DNA of 35,467 bases from an uncultured Bacteroidota bacterium. Lineage in GTDB: Bacteria; Bacteroidota; Bacteroidia; Chitinophagales; Chitinophagaceae. The stretch spans positions 1-35,467 of the forward strand of contig CAIRTW010000259.1 of NCBI GenBank assembly GCA_903881585.1, in the 5' to 3' direction. This document shows positions 1 to 7,708 of the stretch, piece by piece. The position numbers and the translations under genes are program-made. The first letter of the stretch is position 1; the number at the start of each line of letters is the position of its first letter. A model generated the notes under the pieces. It ran no database searches. It was not told where the DNA came from and worked only from the letters and a program-made list of their open reading frames with translations.

Positions 1-1177
1 CTGAGCCTGAACCGAAGAACGGTGTCCACCAGACGTGGAACGACATCCATGGTACTTCAAAGCCGAATGGGCCTCCTCCGCTACCAACCGTAGTATCAAA
101 AAGTGACATAGGGTTATATAAAAGATTGTGGCCAAGATATCCCGGAGAACCATAGTCTGGCTTGTTAAGGGATATGAGGCCGGTCTGGAAAGATCCTTTG
201 TAACCGGTTGCGTGATTGGAGGGAGGCTGTTGTGGCCAAACTGTTGTTCCACCAGGATCACCGGAAAATAAACGAAAATAGTTAGCGTCCGCTGTCGAGG
301 TTCCTAAAGGATAATTCACCTGGCTTTTAAAATGAACATAAGCGACGACTTTTTGCCCACTGTCCACCCACAAATAGTGACCAAGTGGAAAGAATATTTC
401 GTTGAAGCCGTCTGCGTCCGTATCATTAACGCTGGCCGCAGTAAGCGGGAAGGCATAACGCTGCATGGTGGATGAGACATATGTGGACGAAATAGAATCC
501 CAACAGTCATTTGCAAGACCCGGATGTACGGCATAGTTACAAGGCATATAGTTGGCTAGTGCCACGCGCGGTGTAGAGTCGGAAGTAATTACCGTATAAT
601 TCACGTTTGCAGGATAAGTACGTAAATAAGTGCCGGTAGCTGAGGTAGCTATCAAATCTACAATAATACTGTCCACATTACCAGATGATGGGTCATTGCG
701 GATATATTTGCCTATGCAAAGAAAGCTATCAACTGCATAAATAGTAGATGAGTCAGTTGTCTGTACTATCGGGGGGCAGCCTATACCATTAGCTCCGTCA
801 TAGTAACCGTTATCGGTAGGATCGAAAGACATACCAAGGCCATGGGTAAAAACGTATCCATCGTTGGTAGCAGATATCGTGGCGGGGTCAATTAAATTAC
901 TATCTGGATATACATCAAAATAATAACCACTAACACTGAAATCGGTATTTTGGCCCCAATAGTCAAACCAGCCACCATAGGCATATACCGTATCGGCGGT
1001 AGTTCTTTGAGCGCTTCTGCTTCTGTCAATCCGTGCATTGTGGTATTGCTTGTCTGTTGGGTGGGCTTGGGTTTTGACCCGCTGGCCCAGAGGGCGGCTA
1101 TTCTTTTTTTGACTTTCCTGGGCTATGGAGGAATAAAAAGCAAGAGAAGCAAACAAGAGTAAAAGCAGGTTTTTCAT
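1..1177 (-). CDS. Secreted protein, tandem paralog of the next gene (3' end cut by window edge)
   Basis: Reading the minus strand from the ATG at 1177 gives 392 codons without a stop, open at position 1, so the C-terminus lies outside the window. The N-terminus MKNLLLLLFASLAFYSSIAQ is a typical Sec signal peptide. The rest aligns almost end to end with the product of 1317-2774: shared blocks include YYFDVYPDSN, HGLGMSFDPTD, NVDSIIVDLI, QRYAFPLTAAS, DGFNEIFFPL/NGFNEIFFPL and PFGFEVPWM. I estimate roughly two-thirds identity by eye. It probably also ends in a T9SS sorting domain, but that is not visible. A terminator lies between the two genes, so it is likely transcribed separately. Function unknown; I recognise no enzymatic motif. 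Confidence 0.85.
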   Translation of the reverse strand, partial: MKNLLLLLFASLAFYSSIAQESQKKNSRPLGQRVKTQAHPTDKQYHNARIDRSRSAQRTTADTVYAYGGWFDYWGQNTDFSVSGYYFDVYPDSNLIDPATISATNDGYVFTHGLGMSFDPTDNGYYDGANGIGCPPIVQTTDSSTIYAVDSFLCIGKYIRNDPSSGNVDSIIVDLIATSATGTYLRTYPANVNYTVITSDSTPRVALANYMPCNYAVHPGLANDCWDSISSTYVSSTMQRYAFPLTAASVNDTDADGFNEIFFPLGHYLWVDSGQKVVAYVHFKSQVNYPLGTSTADANYFRLFSGDPGGTTVWPQQPPSNHATGYKGSFQTGLISLNKPDYGSPGYLGHNLLYNPMSLFDTTVGSGGGPFGFEVPWMSFHVWWTPFFGSGS

Positions 1178-1192
1178 ATAGTTGGTTTGATA

Positions 1193-1200
1193 TAAAGATA
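1193..1200 (-). promoter_or_regulatory. Possible -7 promoter element (TATCTTTA)
   Basis: On the minus strand TATCTTTA lies 15 nt before the ATG at 1177. It matches the Bacteroidota TAnnTTTG -7 box in all but the last base. The paralogous gene has the identical octamer at the same distance, which argues that it is functional. I see no clear -33 TTG at the right spacing. Confidence 0.3.
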
Positions 1201-1268
1201 ATAAAAATTATCCACCGTAAGCTATAATTATAAATACACAAATGCTGCGCCTGCACTTTACCAACGAA

Positions 1269-1296
1269 AAAAGGGCGGCAAAAATGCCGCCCTTTT
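1269..1296 (-). terminator. Intrinsic terminator of the 1317-2774 gene
   Basis: A perfect 12-bp inverted repeat (1269-1280 with 1285-1296) has a 4-nt loop. On the minus strand the GC-rich stem is followed by a run of six T. It begins about 20 nt after the stop codon at 1317, as expected for a Rho-independent terminator, and separates the two paralogs transcriptionally. Confidence 0.85.
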
Positions 1297-1316
1297 AAAA
1301 AGATATTAAGTGGATA

Positions 1317-2774
1317 TTAGTGTGCTACAACGATGCGGCCAGTTGAACGGGCTCCATCTGCATTAACACTGTAAATATAAACACCATTAGCAAGAGAAGC
1401 AGTGCTGAAAGTAGCATTGCCGCTGCCAACGCCTGAAGCGTTTTCAGATGCAACTACCTGGCCCAGCATATCTGTAAGTGTAACAGTTACGTTAGCGCTG
1501 TTAGCCAAACGGAAAGATACAGTTACTGTGCTTGTAGCAGGGTTAGGAACGGCAGTTACCTTAGTAAGGTTCTGCACTGTGTTCACGCTAGAAGAACTTG
1601 TGATTGTTGCACCCCACTCTACGCTGAAAGCCATCCATGGCACTTCGAAACCGAATGGACCGCTAGGAGAAGCTGGATCGAAAAATGACATTGGGTCAAA
1701 CAACAGGTTATGGCCACCAAAACCAGGGAAACCATAATCATTCTGATTCTGAGACAGAAGACCTGTCTGGTAAGAACCTGCATAACCAGCGCCAACACCT
1801 GAATAGATAGCAGGAGTCTGCATAGGCCACACAGTAGTACCAGCTGGATCGCCGGCGAATAAATGGAAGTAGTTAGCTGCAGAAGTCAAAGTACCTACAG
1901 GGTAGTTTACCTGGCTCTTGAAGTGAACATAAGCCTGTACCTTTCCGCCACCAGGTATCCATAATGGGCTGGTTAAAGGGAAAAATATTTCGTTGAAGCC
2001 GTTTGCATCGGTATCATTGATGCTGGCAGCAGTAAGCGGGAAAGCATAACGCTGACTAACAGTTGTGATCGAATCCCATGAATCGTTTGCAAGACCTGGA
2101 TGCACACCATAGTTGTATGGCATATAATCTGCTACAGCAACACGTGGAGTTGAATCGGTAGTAATTGAAGTATACCCTACATTTGCATTATATTTAAGTA
2201 GATAAGTACCTGAACCAGCTGCATTGGTAACACCGATCAGATCAACAATGATACTGTCCACATTAGAAGCGGTTGGGTCATTGCGGTAATATTTACCTAA
2301 ACACAGAAAGGTATCTATCGCATAAGGAGTAGAGCTATCCGTTGTCTGGATTATTGGAGGAAAACCAATGCCGCTTGCGCCGTTATAGTATCCGCCATCA
2401 GTAGGGTCAAATGACATACCAAGGCCGTGACAAAAAATGTAGCCATTGCTGGTAGCGCTTACATTTCCAGGGTCAAGTACATTGCTGTCAGGATATACAT
2501 CGAAGTAATAACCCTGAACACCGCTAACATAATTCTGGTTGTAATAATCAAACCAGGAAGTATACGTATAGGAAGTATCAGTTGCAGTAGTTCTTTGTGT
2601 GCTTCTGCTTTTGTTCCTGTCGATCAGCGTAGTGTTATGGTAAGCTTTGTCCATAAGTTTCGCCTGGGCCTTCATCGGCTGAACTCCCGGATGGTACATA
2701 ATGCTTGAGTTTTCCTGAGCCATCGCAGAGGAAAAAGCAAAGCCTGCGGCTAAGAGTAAAAGTAATTTTTTCAT
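1317..2774 (-). CDS. Secreted T9SS type A sorting domain protein
   Basis: 485 residues. Signal peptide at about 1-19 (MKKLLLLLAAGFAFSSAMA, cleavage before QE). The central ~370 residues are rich in Tyr, Gly, Asp and Thr with no motif I recognise. The last ~80 residues form a type IX secretion C-terminal domain: VPNPATSTVTVSF, then LTDMLGQVV, then LANGVYIYSV and a final basic GRIVV. Known for the family: this domain directs transport across the outer membrane by the Por/T9SS machinery and is usually removed on attachment to the surface. A tandem paralog lies downstream (1-1177) and an intrinsic terminator separates them. The biochemical role is unknown; an adhesive or surface-layer role is only a guess. 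Confidence 0.9.
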   Translation of the reverse strand: MKKLLLLLAAGFAFSSAMAQENSSIMYHPGVQPMKAQAKLMDKAYHNTTLIDRNKSRSTQRTTATDTSYTYTSWFDYYNQNYVSGVQGYYFDVYPDSNVLDPGNVSATSNGYIFCHGLGMSFDPTDGGYYNGASGIGFPPIIQTTDSSTPYAIDTFLCLGKYYRNDPTASNVDSIIVDLIGVTNAAGSGTYLLKYNANVGYTSITTDSTPRVAVADYMPYNYGVHPGLANDSWDSITTVSQRYAFPLTAASINDTDANGFNEIFFPLTSPLWIPGGGKVQAYVHFKSQVNYPVGTLTSAANYFHLFAGDPAGTTVWPMQTPAIYSGVGAGYAGSYQTGLLSQNQNDYGFPGFGGHNLLFDPMSFFDPASPSGPFGFEVPWMAFSVEWGATITSSSSVNTVQNLTKVTAVPNPATSTVTVSFRLANSANVTVTLTDMLGQVVASENASGVGSGNATFSTASLANGVYIYSVNADGARSTGRIVVAH

Positions 2775-2788
2775 TGTTTGAGATTTTT

Positions 2789-2796
2789 TAAAGATA
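2789..2796 (-). promoter_or_regulatory. Possible -7 promoter element (TATCTTTA)
   Basis: TATCTTTA on the minus strand lies 14 nt before the ATG at 2774, matching the octamer ahead of the paralog at 1177. It deviates from TAnnTTTG only at the last base. The implied 5' leader would be very short. Confidence 0.3.
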
Positions 2797-2925
2797 ATAA
2801 ATGGTTCGCGTAAAGGTAAGGGGTTTTATTAATTAAATAACCATTGCCGTGAAAAATTATTCCGAAATGATTTTTTTTTATATTTGTCCACCGTTTCTGG
2901 TGCTGAAAAAAGCAAACCAGCTGAG

Positions 2926-2954
2926 TTGTAAAAATCTATTTGGTGTTACATTTG
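2926..2954 (+). promoter_or_regulatory. Bacteroidota-type promoter for proline dehydrogenase
   Basis: TTG (2926-2928), an 18-nt spacer and TACATTTG (2947-2954) match the TTG-N17-23-TAnnTTTG consensus. Transcription would start near 2961, giving a leader of about 40 nt before the ATG at 3001. A second TATATTTG at 2879-2886 could serve as an alternative. Confidence 0.55.
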
Positions 2955-3000
2955 CAATCCGAACTTGTAGCAGGAGATTCCCGCACCTTTAAATTGTACT

Positions 3001-4167
3001 ATGCTTCCAGAATTTGACAATACCGAAGTAGCTTTTCAATACCGCAGCAATAAAGAGCTCAAACACGCACGTTTCCTGTTCTCGTCGATGAGCTCCCCTA
3101 TGCTGACAAATATTGGTATAAAAATGACCAAACTGGCATTATCAATGCACCTGCCGGTAAAGGCGATCATTAAAAGTACCCTGTTCGACCATTTTTGCGG
3201 GGGTGAAACGATGGAGGATGCTGCAAAAACGGCCGCTGTGATCGGGAAATACGGTATAAATACGATCCTGGATTATGGCGTGGAAGGCAAGGAAAGCGAG
3301 GAGGACTTTGATAAAGCAGTGCCGGAATTTATAAAGGCTATACAATATGCCGCCTCCGGCAAGAACATTCCTTTTATCAGCCTGAAAATAACCGGTTTTG
3401 CATATTTTTCTCTTTTGGAGAAAATACATTCAGCTGCGCCGCTTACCAAAGACGAAGAAGCTGCCTGGCAGCGGGTGTACAACCGGATAGACCAGGTGTG
3501 CAAGGCCGCATCAGATAACAACATCATGGTGCTGGTAGATGCGGAAGAAAGCTGGATACAATTACCGGTGGATGATCTTACCGACAAAATGATGGCACGG
3601 TATAACAAGCCGAAAGCCATTGTTTTCAATACTTTTCAGCTATACAGGCACGACCGCCTGGTTTTCCTCCAGCAATCTTATGAGACGGCCAAAAAACAAG
3701 GCTACCAGCTTGGCGCCAAACTAGTGCGTGGGGCCTATATGGAAAAAGAACGCAACAGGGCCGCGGAAAAAGGATACCCGTCGCCTATTCAGCCCAACAA
3801 GGAAGCAACAGACAAAGACTACGATGAAGCGGTGCATTTCTGCATGCAGCACCTGGATGGGTTGTCATTGTTCATTGGTACCCACAACGAAACAAGCTGC
3901 CTCAAAGCGGCCAAATATATGCTCGACCGCAACATACCCGTAAACACCGAAAAGGTATTTTTCTCACAACTCTATGGGATGAGCGATAACATCTCCTTCA
4001 ACCTTTCGCATGAAGGTTACCACGTTGCCAAGTACTTGCCTTACGGCCCGGTAAACGATGTGATCCCCTACCTGATGCGCCGGGCACAGGAAAACACTTC
4101 GGTGGCAGGGCAAACAGGCCGTGAACTATCTCTGATAAAAAAAGAAATAAAACGTCGGGGGATCTGA
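3001..4167 (+). CDS. Proline dehydrogenase (monofunctional, FAD-dependent)
   Basis: 388 residues. The enzyme oxidises L-proline to pyrroline-5-carboxylate with FAD, passing electrons to the respiratory chain; it is the first step of proline catabolism. Diagnostic blocks are GAKLVRGAYMEKER (238-251), GTHNE (293-297), a YLPYGP motif (345-350) and RRAQEN (360-365), whose arginine pair binds the substrate carboxylate in the PutA/ProDH family. The length fits the single-domain enzyme; there is no fused P5C dehydrogenase domain and none is encoded nearby. The ATG at 3001 is preceded by a good Bacteroidota promoter. It is transcribed alone, divergent from the T9SS gene and convergent with the acyltransferase gene. 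Confidence 0.95.
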   Translation: MLPEFDNTEVAFQYRSNKELKHARFLFSSMSSPMLTNIGIKMTKLALSMHLPVKAIIKSTLFDHFCGGETMEDAAKTAAVIGKYGINTILDYGVEGKESEEDFDKAVPEFIKAIQYAASGKNIPFISLKITGFAYFSLLEKIHSAAPLTKDEEAAWQRVYNRIDQVCKAASDNNIMVLVDAEESWIQLPVDDLTDKMMARYNKPKAIVFNTFQLYRHDRLVFLQQSYETAKKQGYQLGAKLVRGAYMEKERNRAAEKGYPSPIQPNKEATDKDYDEAVHFCMQHLDGLSLFIGTHNETSCLKAAKYMLDRNIPVNTEKVFFSQLYGMSDNISFNLSHEGYHVAKYLPYGPVNDVIPYLMRRAQENTSVAGQTGRELSLIKKEIKRRGI

Positions 4168-4194
4168 GGACCGTAGTTGGTTTTTATATGTTTC

Positions 4195-4223
4195 GGGGAG
4201 ACGTTGCGGTGCAACGTCTCCCC
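4195..4223. repeat. REP-like palindrome, copy 1
   Basis: A perfect 13-bp inverted repeat, GGGGAGACGTTGC (4195-4207) with its complement (4211-4223), has a 3-nt GGT loop. The core AGACGTTGC-N3-GCAACGTCT recurs at 4261-4281. This type of short GC-rich palindrome between convergent genes resembles REP elements mobilised by IS200-like RAYT transposases. No transposase gene lies in the window. Confidence 0.8.
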
Positions 4224-4260
4224 AGCATCTCTCAGATCATCAGATTTTGTTCCAGCGATC

Positions 4261-4281
4261 AGACGTTGCAGTGCAACGTCT
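4261..4281. repeat. REP-like palindrome, copy 2
   Basis: AGACGTTGC, AGT loop, GCAACGTCT: a perfect 9-bp stem with the same core as copy 1, differing only in the loop and the outer flanks. The two copies are separated by 37 bases (4224-4260), a paired layout like that of REP doublets (BIMEs). Confidence 0.8.
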
Positions 4282-4301
4282 CTACCAGGGATATACGCCC
4301 C

Positions 4302-4322
4302 AAATATTGCCGGGCAATATTT
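4302..4322. terminator. Hairpin between convergent genes, probable bidirectional terminator
   Basis: A 9-bp perfect inverted repeat, AAATATTGC (4302-4310) with GCAATATTT (4314-4322), has loop CGG. On the plus strand the stem runs into a T tract (4320-4324), suiting termination of the proline dehydrogenase transcript. On the minus strand it begins immediately after the acyltransferase stop codon (4323-4325). Confidence 0.55.
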
Positions 4323-5537
4323 TTACTCGCCTATATTTCTCAGTGGTTTTATTTGCCAGGGCCAGAACATATTTGCGGTTACGAGACCACGGGCAAACCG
4401 CCTTTCAACAAAATGAAAAAGCAGCATTGCTGCAAACAGCGCTACCGGCAGGCCTATGCCACGGGAAAGAACTGCATAAAGCGTGGTCCGGCTGGTTATG
4501 AACCGTGATATGATATTATCAACGAGGTAGAAGACAGAAAAGTGAACTACAAAAAGTGAATACGACCGCTCACCCAGCCACAGCATAAACGGCTTACTCA
4601 GCATATCCCTGAAAGACCTGTTGTTGAATGCAAAGGTTATTACCCCACCGAAGATCAGGCCGTAGCCAGAGTGGAGAAAAAACGGGGGATAATTCTGACT
4701 TGCACACCACGCAGCCAGGTGATTTGATGGCCCCAGGTGCATACATACCGAAGGATAAACTGACGAGACAAATACCAGCAGCGCCCCTGAAAAGAAAAAC
4801 AGGCGGGCATGTTTCAGATCAAAATCTTTTGCTGCGATCAGTACGCCCATCATGAAACAAACGGGATACTCAACAAACCTGCCAATATTTAGTACGATGT
4901 AGGTGAACGAGTAGATATTATACAACCAGCCACTGAAGAATACCTGCAATAATGCCGTGAGCACTACCCCCGAAAATATGGCGAGCGCAAGCTTTGCGTC
5001 TGTCAGCTTTGAGTGTTTTGGGTATAGAAACACAACGATAGGCACAACCAGGTAAAACAGTATCTCTGTCCCCAGGCTCCACCAGGCCAGGTTGTAATAA
5101 TTGCCGTCCAGGTTAATGATCGGCATCTGGTGTATGATCTCGCGCCAGGAAAACTGCATATTCATACCCCCGCTGGCATTGTACCAGGTTTGGTACCTGT
5201 TCATAAACCATATGACTGCGGCCGCAAAGAGCAACGCCACAAAATAGGGCGGATAGATGCGCCAGAACCTTCTCCTGAAATACTCCACTACTTTCAACTC
5301 TCTCTGCCTCCTTAAGTAGGGGCGCAACAACACCACCCCACTGAGCACGAAAAAGAGGTCAACCCCATATCCATCCAGGTAATTGAATATCGCACCCAGA
5401 ACGTGCAGGTGCGATTTGTCGGACATCTTAATAATATTAGACGCAAAAGCATGGAGAATAACCACCATTGATGCTGCCACCGCCCTTAACCCATCTAAAA
5501 AGTGAAATCTTACTGGTTTCTCAGATACTAAACTCAT
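4323..5537 (-). CDS. OafA-like acyltransferase 3 family membrane protein
   Basis: 404 residues. Family members O-acylate (often O-acetylate) sugars of lipopolysaccharide, capsule or Nod factors at the inner membrane. The N-terminal signature FLDGLRA (13-19), followed by VVILHAF with the conserved His29, is typical of Acyl_transf_3. About ten hydrophobic segments follow, including one around SLGTEILFYLVVPIVVFLY and a late YSLFVVHFSVFYLV. The position at the 3' end of the pglD/pglE-like operon points to decoration of the surface glycan made by this region. A 63-nt gap and a -7 box ahead suggest it can also be transcribed by itself. The acyl donor and acceptor cannot be told from sequence. Confidence 0.88.
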   Translation of the reverse strand: MSLVSEKPVRFHFLDGLRAVAASMVVILHAFASNIIKMSDKSHLHVLGAIFNYLDGYGVDLFFVLSGVVLLRPYLRRQRELKVVEYFRRRFWRIYPPYFVALLFAAAVIWFMNRYQTWYNASGGMNMQFSWREIIHQMPIINLDGNYYNLAWWSLGTEILFYLVVPIVVFLYPKHSKLTDAKLALAIFSGVVLTALLQVFFSGWLYNIYSFTYIVLNIGRFVEYPVCFMMGVLIAAKDFDLKHARLFFFSGALLVFVSSVYPSVCMHLGPSNHLAAWCASQNYPPFFLHSGYGLIFGGVITFAFNNRSFRDMLSKPFMLWLGERSYSLFVVHFSVFYLVDNIISRFITSRTTLYAVLSRGIGLPVALFAAMLLFHFVERRFARGLVTANMFWPWQIKPLRNIGE

Positions 5538-5568
5538 GAAATACTGGTTATCCCGGAATTGGCAATTA

Positions 5569-5576
5569 CAAAGCTA
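5569..5576 (-). promoter_or_regulatory. Possible -7 promoter box (TAGCTTTG) for the acyltransferase
   Basis: A perfect TAnnTTTG match on the minus strand, 31 nt before the ATG at 5537. The nearest upstream TTG is 25 nt away, slightly beyond the usual spacing, so this is a weak internal promoter candidate. Confidence 0.35.
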
Positions 5577-5600
5577 GTGAAGCAGGTTAGAATGAGCATA

Positions 5601-6731
5601 TCAACGCATGACTTCGTCGAATACAGCAAATATCCTAAACAAATCCTCACTTTCCAAATTGGAGCCTGAGGGGAGGCAAAGTCCGTTTTGAAACAGCTTT
5701 TCGGCTGTGCCGTCCCCATAAAACGGGTACTGCTCGAAGACAGGCTGCAGGTGCATAGGCTTCCAAAGCGGGCGCGATTCGATATTTTCTTTTTCCAATG
5801 CCAGGCGCAGATCTTCTCTTGTAAAACCTGCTTCGGCAGGATCTATCAATATTGTGGTAAGCCACCTGTTGCTTATATACCAGAATGGTTCTTCTAGGAA
5901 GTGAATGCCTTTTTTGCCGCTTAATTTTTCAAAGTATTTATCATATATCTCCCTGCGCTTCGCTATTCTTGCTGGTAGCACTTCCATCTGGCCGCGGCCC
6001 ACTCCTGCACAGAGGTTACTCATGCGGTAGTTGTACCCAATCTTAGAATGCTGGTAGTGTGGCGCCTCGTCCCGCGCCTGTGTAGCAAGGAAGCGCGCAT
6101 CTTTTACCACCGCCTCATTGGCTGACACTAAAGCACCACCGCCAGATGTGGTTATTATTTTATTCCCGTTAAAAGAGAGAATAGAAATATCACCAAATGT
6201 GCCGCACTTGCGGCCATCGATAGATGACCCCAAAGCCTCGGCCGCATCTTCGAGTATTGGAATTTTATAGTGGTTGGAAATTACCTTTAGTGCACCCATT
6301 TTTGCCGGCATACCATAGAGGTGTACCGGTATTATGGCTTTGGGCTTATTGCCTTTTGCGATACGGTCTTTAATTGCCTCTTCCAGCAATACGGGTGACA
6401 TGTTCCAGGTGTCCTTCTCGCTGTCCACAAATATCGGCGTAGCGCCCACATAAGTAATTGGATTGGCAGTGGCGGAAAAAGTCATGCTCTGGCATAATAC
6501 CTCATCGCCGGCCTTTACGCCCAGCAATACCAGCCCCAGGTGCAGCCCTGCCGTACCGGAACTCAGCGCCGCCACATGGCTTTCATTGCCCAGGAACAGC
6601 TCCAGGTCTTTTTCAAAACCATTCACATTAGGGCCAAGCGGAGCTATCCAGTTGGTCTCAAAAGCCTCTTTCACAAACTGTTGCTCCGTGCCGCCCATGT
6701 GCGGTGATGAGAGCCATATCTTTGGTTTCAT
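5601..6731 (-). CDS. DegT/DnrJ/EryC1/StrS aminotransferase, PglE-like
   Basis: 376 residues. A PLP-dependent sugar aminotransferase, likely transferring the glutamate amino group to a UDP-4-keto-6-deoxy sugar. ALSSGTAGLHL (55-65) forms the phosphate-binding turn, EDAAEALGS (161-169) carries the pyridine-nitrogen Asp162, and SFNGNKIITTSGGG (186-199) carries the Schiff-base Lys191. The start ATG overlaps the stop of the upstream PglD-like gene by 4 nt (ATGA), indicating translational coupling. With the PglD-like and PglC-like products it resembles the Campylobacter diNAcBac pathway, where PglE forms the 4-amino sugar and PglD acetylates it. The exact sugar substrate is inferred from this context. 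Confidence 0.9.
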   Translation of the reverse strand: MKPKIWLSSPHMGGTEQQFVKEAFETNWIAPLGPNVNGFEKDLELFLGNESHVAALSSGTAGLHLGLVLLGVKAGDEVLCQSMTFSATANPITYVGATPIFVDSEKDTWNMSPVLLEEAIKDRIAKGNKPKAIIPVHLYGMPAKMGALKVISNHYKIPILEDAAEALGSSIDGRKCGTFGDISILSFNGNKIITTSGGGALVSANEAVVKDARFLATQARDEAPHYQHSKIGYNYRMSNLCAGVGRGQMEVLPARIAKRREIYDKYFEKLSGKKGIHFLEEPFWYISNRWLTTILIDPAEAGFTREDLRLALEKENIESRPLWKPMHLQPVFEQYPFYGDGTAEKLFQNGLCLPSGSNLESEDLFRIFAVFDEVMR

Positions 6732-7339
6732 TTTCCTGTTTCTTTTATCTTAATGATCCTGGCAGGGTTGCCAACTGCTGTTGCATAGTCGGGTATATCT
6801 TTGATGATCACCGCACCCGCACCTATAGTACACCACTTGCCTATTCTTACTCCCTGTATCGTTGCAGCCCCAGCACCAATATGACTACCCTCCCCTACCT
6901 GCACATCCCCGCTAAGCGTGGCATTAGGAGACACGTGCACATAATCACCTAGTACACAATCGTGATCTATAGATGCACAAGTATTAATGATACAGTGCTT
7001 ACCTATTTGCGTATCCGCATTCACAACAGCACCGGCCATTATCACCGTACCCTCACCGATCGTTGCTCTTTTCGAAACGCAGGTTGAAGTGTGAATGGCA
7101 GTACCAAAGGAAACAATACCAGCAAGCCGCTCCGCCACTTTCTTACGGGTAGCATTCACACCTATGCTGATCACCATTTTGTCGCTAACCGGCTCACCGG
7201 CAGGCAATGGGCGCCTTACTGGATATTGCCATATAGGCGTTGCCGCCGCATCATCCCATATCTCGATGTGCGGCGTACTGATGCTTTCCAGTATTTCGAT
7301 GATCACCTTTCCATGCCCACTGGCTCCGTAAACGATCAT
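6728..7339 (-). CDS. PglD/NeuD-family sugar O/N-acetyltransferase
   Basis: 203 residues, the normal size for the family. The N-terminal Rossmann-like sugar-binding part begins MIVYGASGHGKV. From about residue 80 a left-handed beta-helix of hexapeptide repeats (IGEGTVI, IGKHCII, LGDYVHV, VGEGSHI, IGKWCTI) binds acetyl-CoA. His126 in SIDHDCVLGD corresponds to the catalytic base of Campylobacter PglD. The likely reaction is acetylation of the 4-amino group of a UDP-4-amino-trideoxy sugar made by the downstream PglE-like enzyme, with which it shares a 4-nt overlap. A sialic-acid O-acetyltransferase (NeuD) role is possible but no other sialic-acid gene is present. Two strong promoter matches precede it. 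Confidence 0.9.
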   Translation of the reverse strand: MIVYGASGHGKVIIEILESISTPHIEIWDDAAATPIWQYPVRRPLPAGEPVSDKMVISIGVNATRKKVAERLAGIVSFGTAIHTSTCVSKRATIGEGTVIMAGAVVNADTQIGKHCIINTCASIDHDCVLGDYVHVSPNATLSGDVQVGEGSHIGAGAATIQGVRIGKWCTIGAGAVIIKDIPDYATAVGNPARIIKIKETGK

Positions 7340-7349
7340 AATATTATTT

Positions 7350-7378
7350 CAAAAGTAAAAATGAGGTATTGTGGCAAA
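7350..7378 (-). promoter_or_regulatory. Proximal promoter of the pglD-pglE-oafA-like operon
   Basis: On the minus strand TTTG (7378-7375), a 17-nt spacer and TACTTTTG (7357-7350) match the Bacteroidota consensus. The -7 box lies about 10 nt from the ATG at 7339, which would leave almost no leader, so the distal promoter is the better candidate. Confidence 0.4.
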
Positions 7379-7404
7379 GATAAGTATTGAGGCAGTGATT
7401 CAAA
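7375..7404 (-). promoter_or_regulatory. Distal promoter of the pglD-pglE-oafA-like operon
   Basis: On the minus strand TTTG (7404-7401), an 18-nt spacer and TATCTTTG (7382-7375) match both boxes of TTTG-N17-23-TAnnTTTG exactly. Start near 7368 would give a leader of about 30 nt. It gives this gene group a start site independent of the pglC-like side of the locus, from which the toxin-antitoxin pair separates it. Confidence 0.65.
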
Positions 7405-7477
7405 GGATTCCAGGTTGAGGAAAATACGAACTTCGTCATTAACTATTAATCACATATCTTTACTGATAATTTTAAGT

Positions 7478-7702
7478 ATGCTGATTGAAAGAACAAGTGA
7501 TGAAGTAATAATTCGCCTGCCATCGTATGTAGATACTGAAGGTGTGCAACGTCTTGTAGATTATTTAAGCTATAAAGAAGCTACTGCAAGATCAAAAGCA
7601 AAACAATCGGATGTTGACAAGCTCGTAAAGGAAATTAAGAAAGGTTGGTGGGACAAGAATAAAAGCAGGTTTATTAAATCAGAAACTAAGCCCAAAAAAT
7701 AA
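7478..7702 (+). CDS. Putative antitoxin of a PIN-domain toxin-antitoxin pair
   Basis: 74 residues from the ATG at 7478. An in-frame TTG at 7415 would add 21 residues but is a poor start and runs through the likely promoter region (TATCTTTA at 7455-7462). The protein has an N-terminal IERTSDEVIIRLPSYVD strand and helix, then a basic region with SKAKQSDVDKLV and a C-terminal KGWWDKNKSRFIK motif (55-67). Short proteins with this Trp-Trp-Lys-Asn-Lys ending directly ahead of a PIN gene fit Bacteroidota antitoxins from my general knowledge. It would bind and neutralise the toxin encoded immediately downstream. The stop (7700-7702) abuts the toxin's frame, in phase. Confidence 0.7.
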   Translation: MLIERTSDEVIIRLPSYVDTEGVQRLVDYLSYKEATARSKAKQSDVDKLVKEIKKGWWDKNKSRFIKSETKPKK

Positions 7703-7708
7703 TCAATC

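Noticed and set aside
4177-4508. Plus-strand open frames crossing the REP-like palindromes
   Set aside because: They translate repeats and the antisense of the acyltransferase 3' end; no coding signal.
7415-7477. TTG-initiated 21-residue extension of the antitoxin
   Set aside because: It crosses the probable -7 box at 7455-7462 and lacks similarity to a known N-terminus; the ATG at 7478 is the better start.
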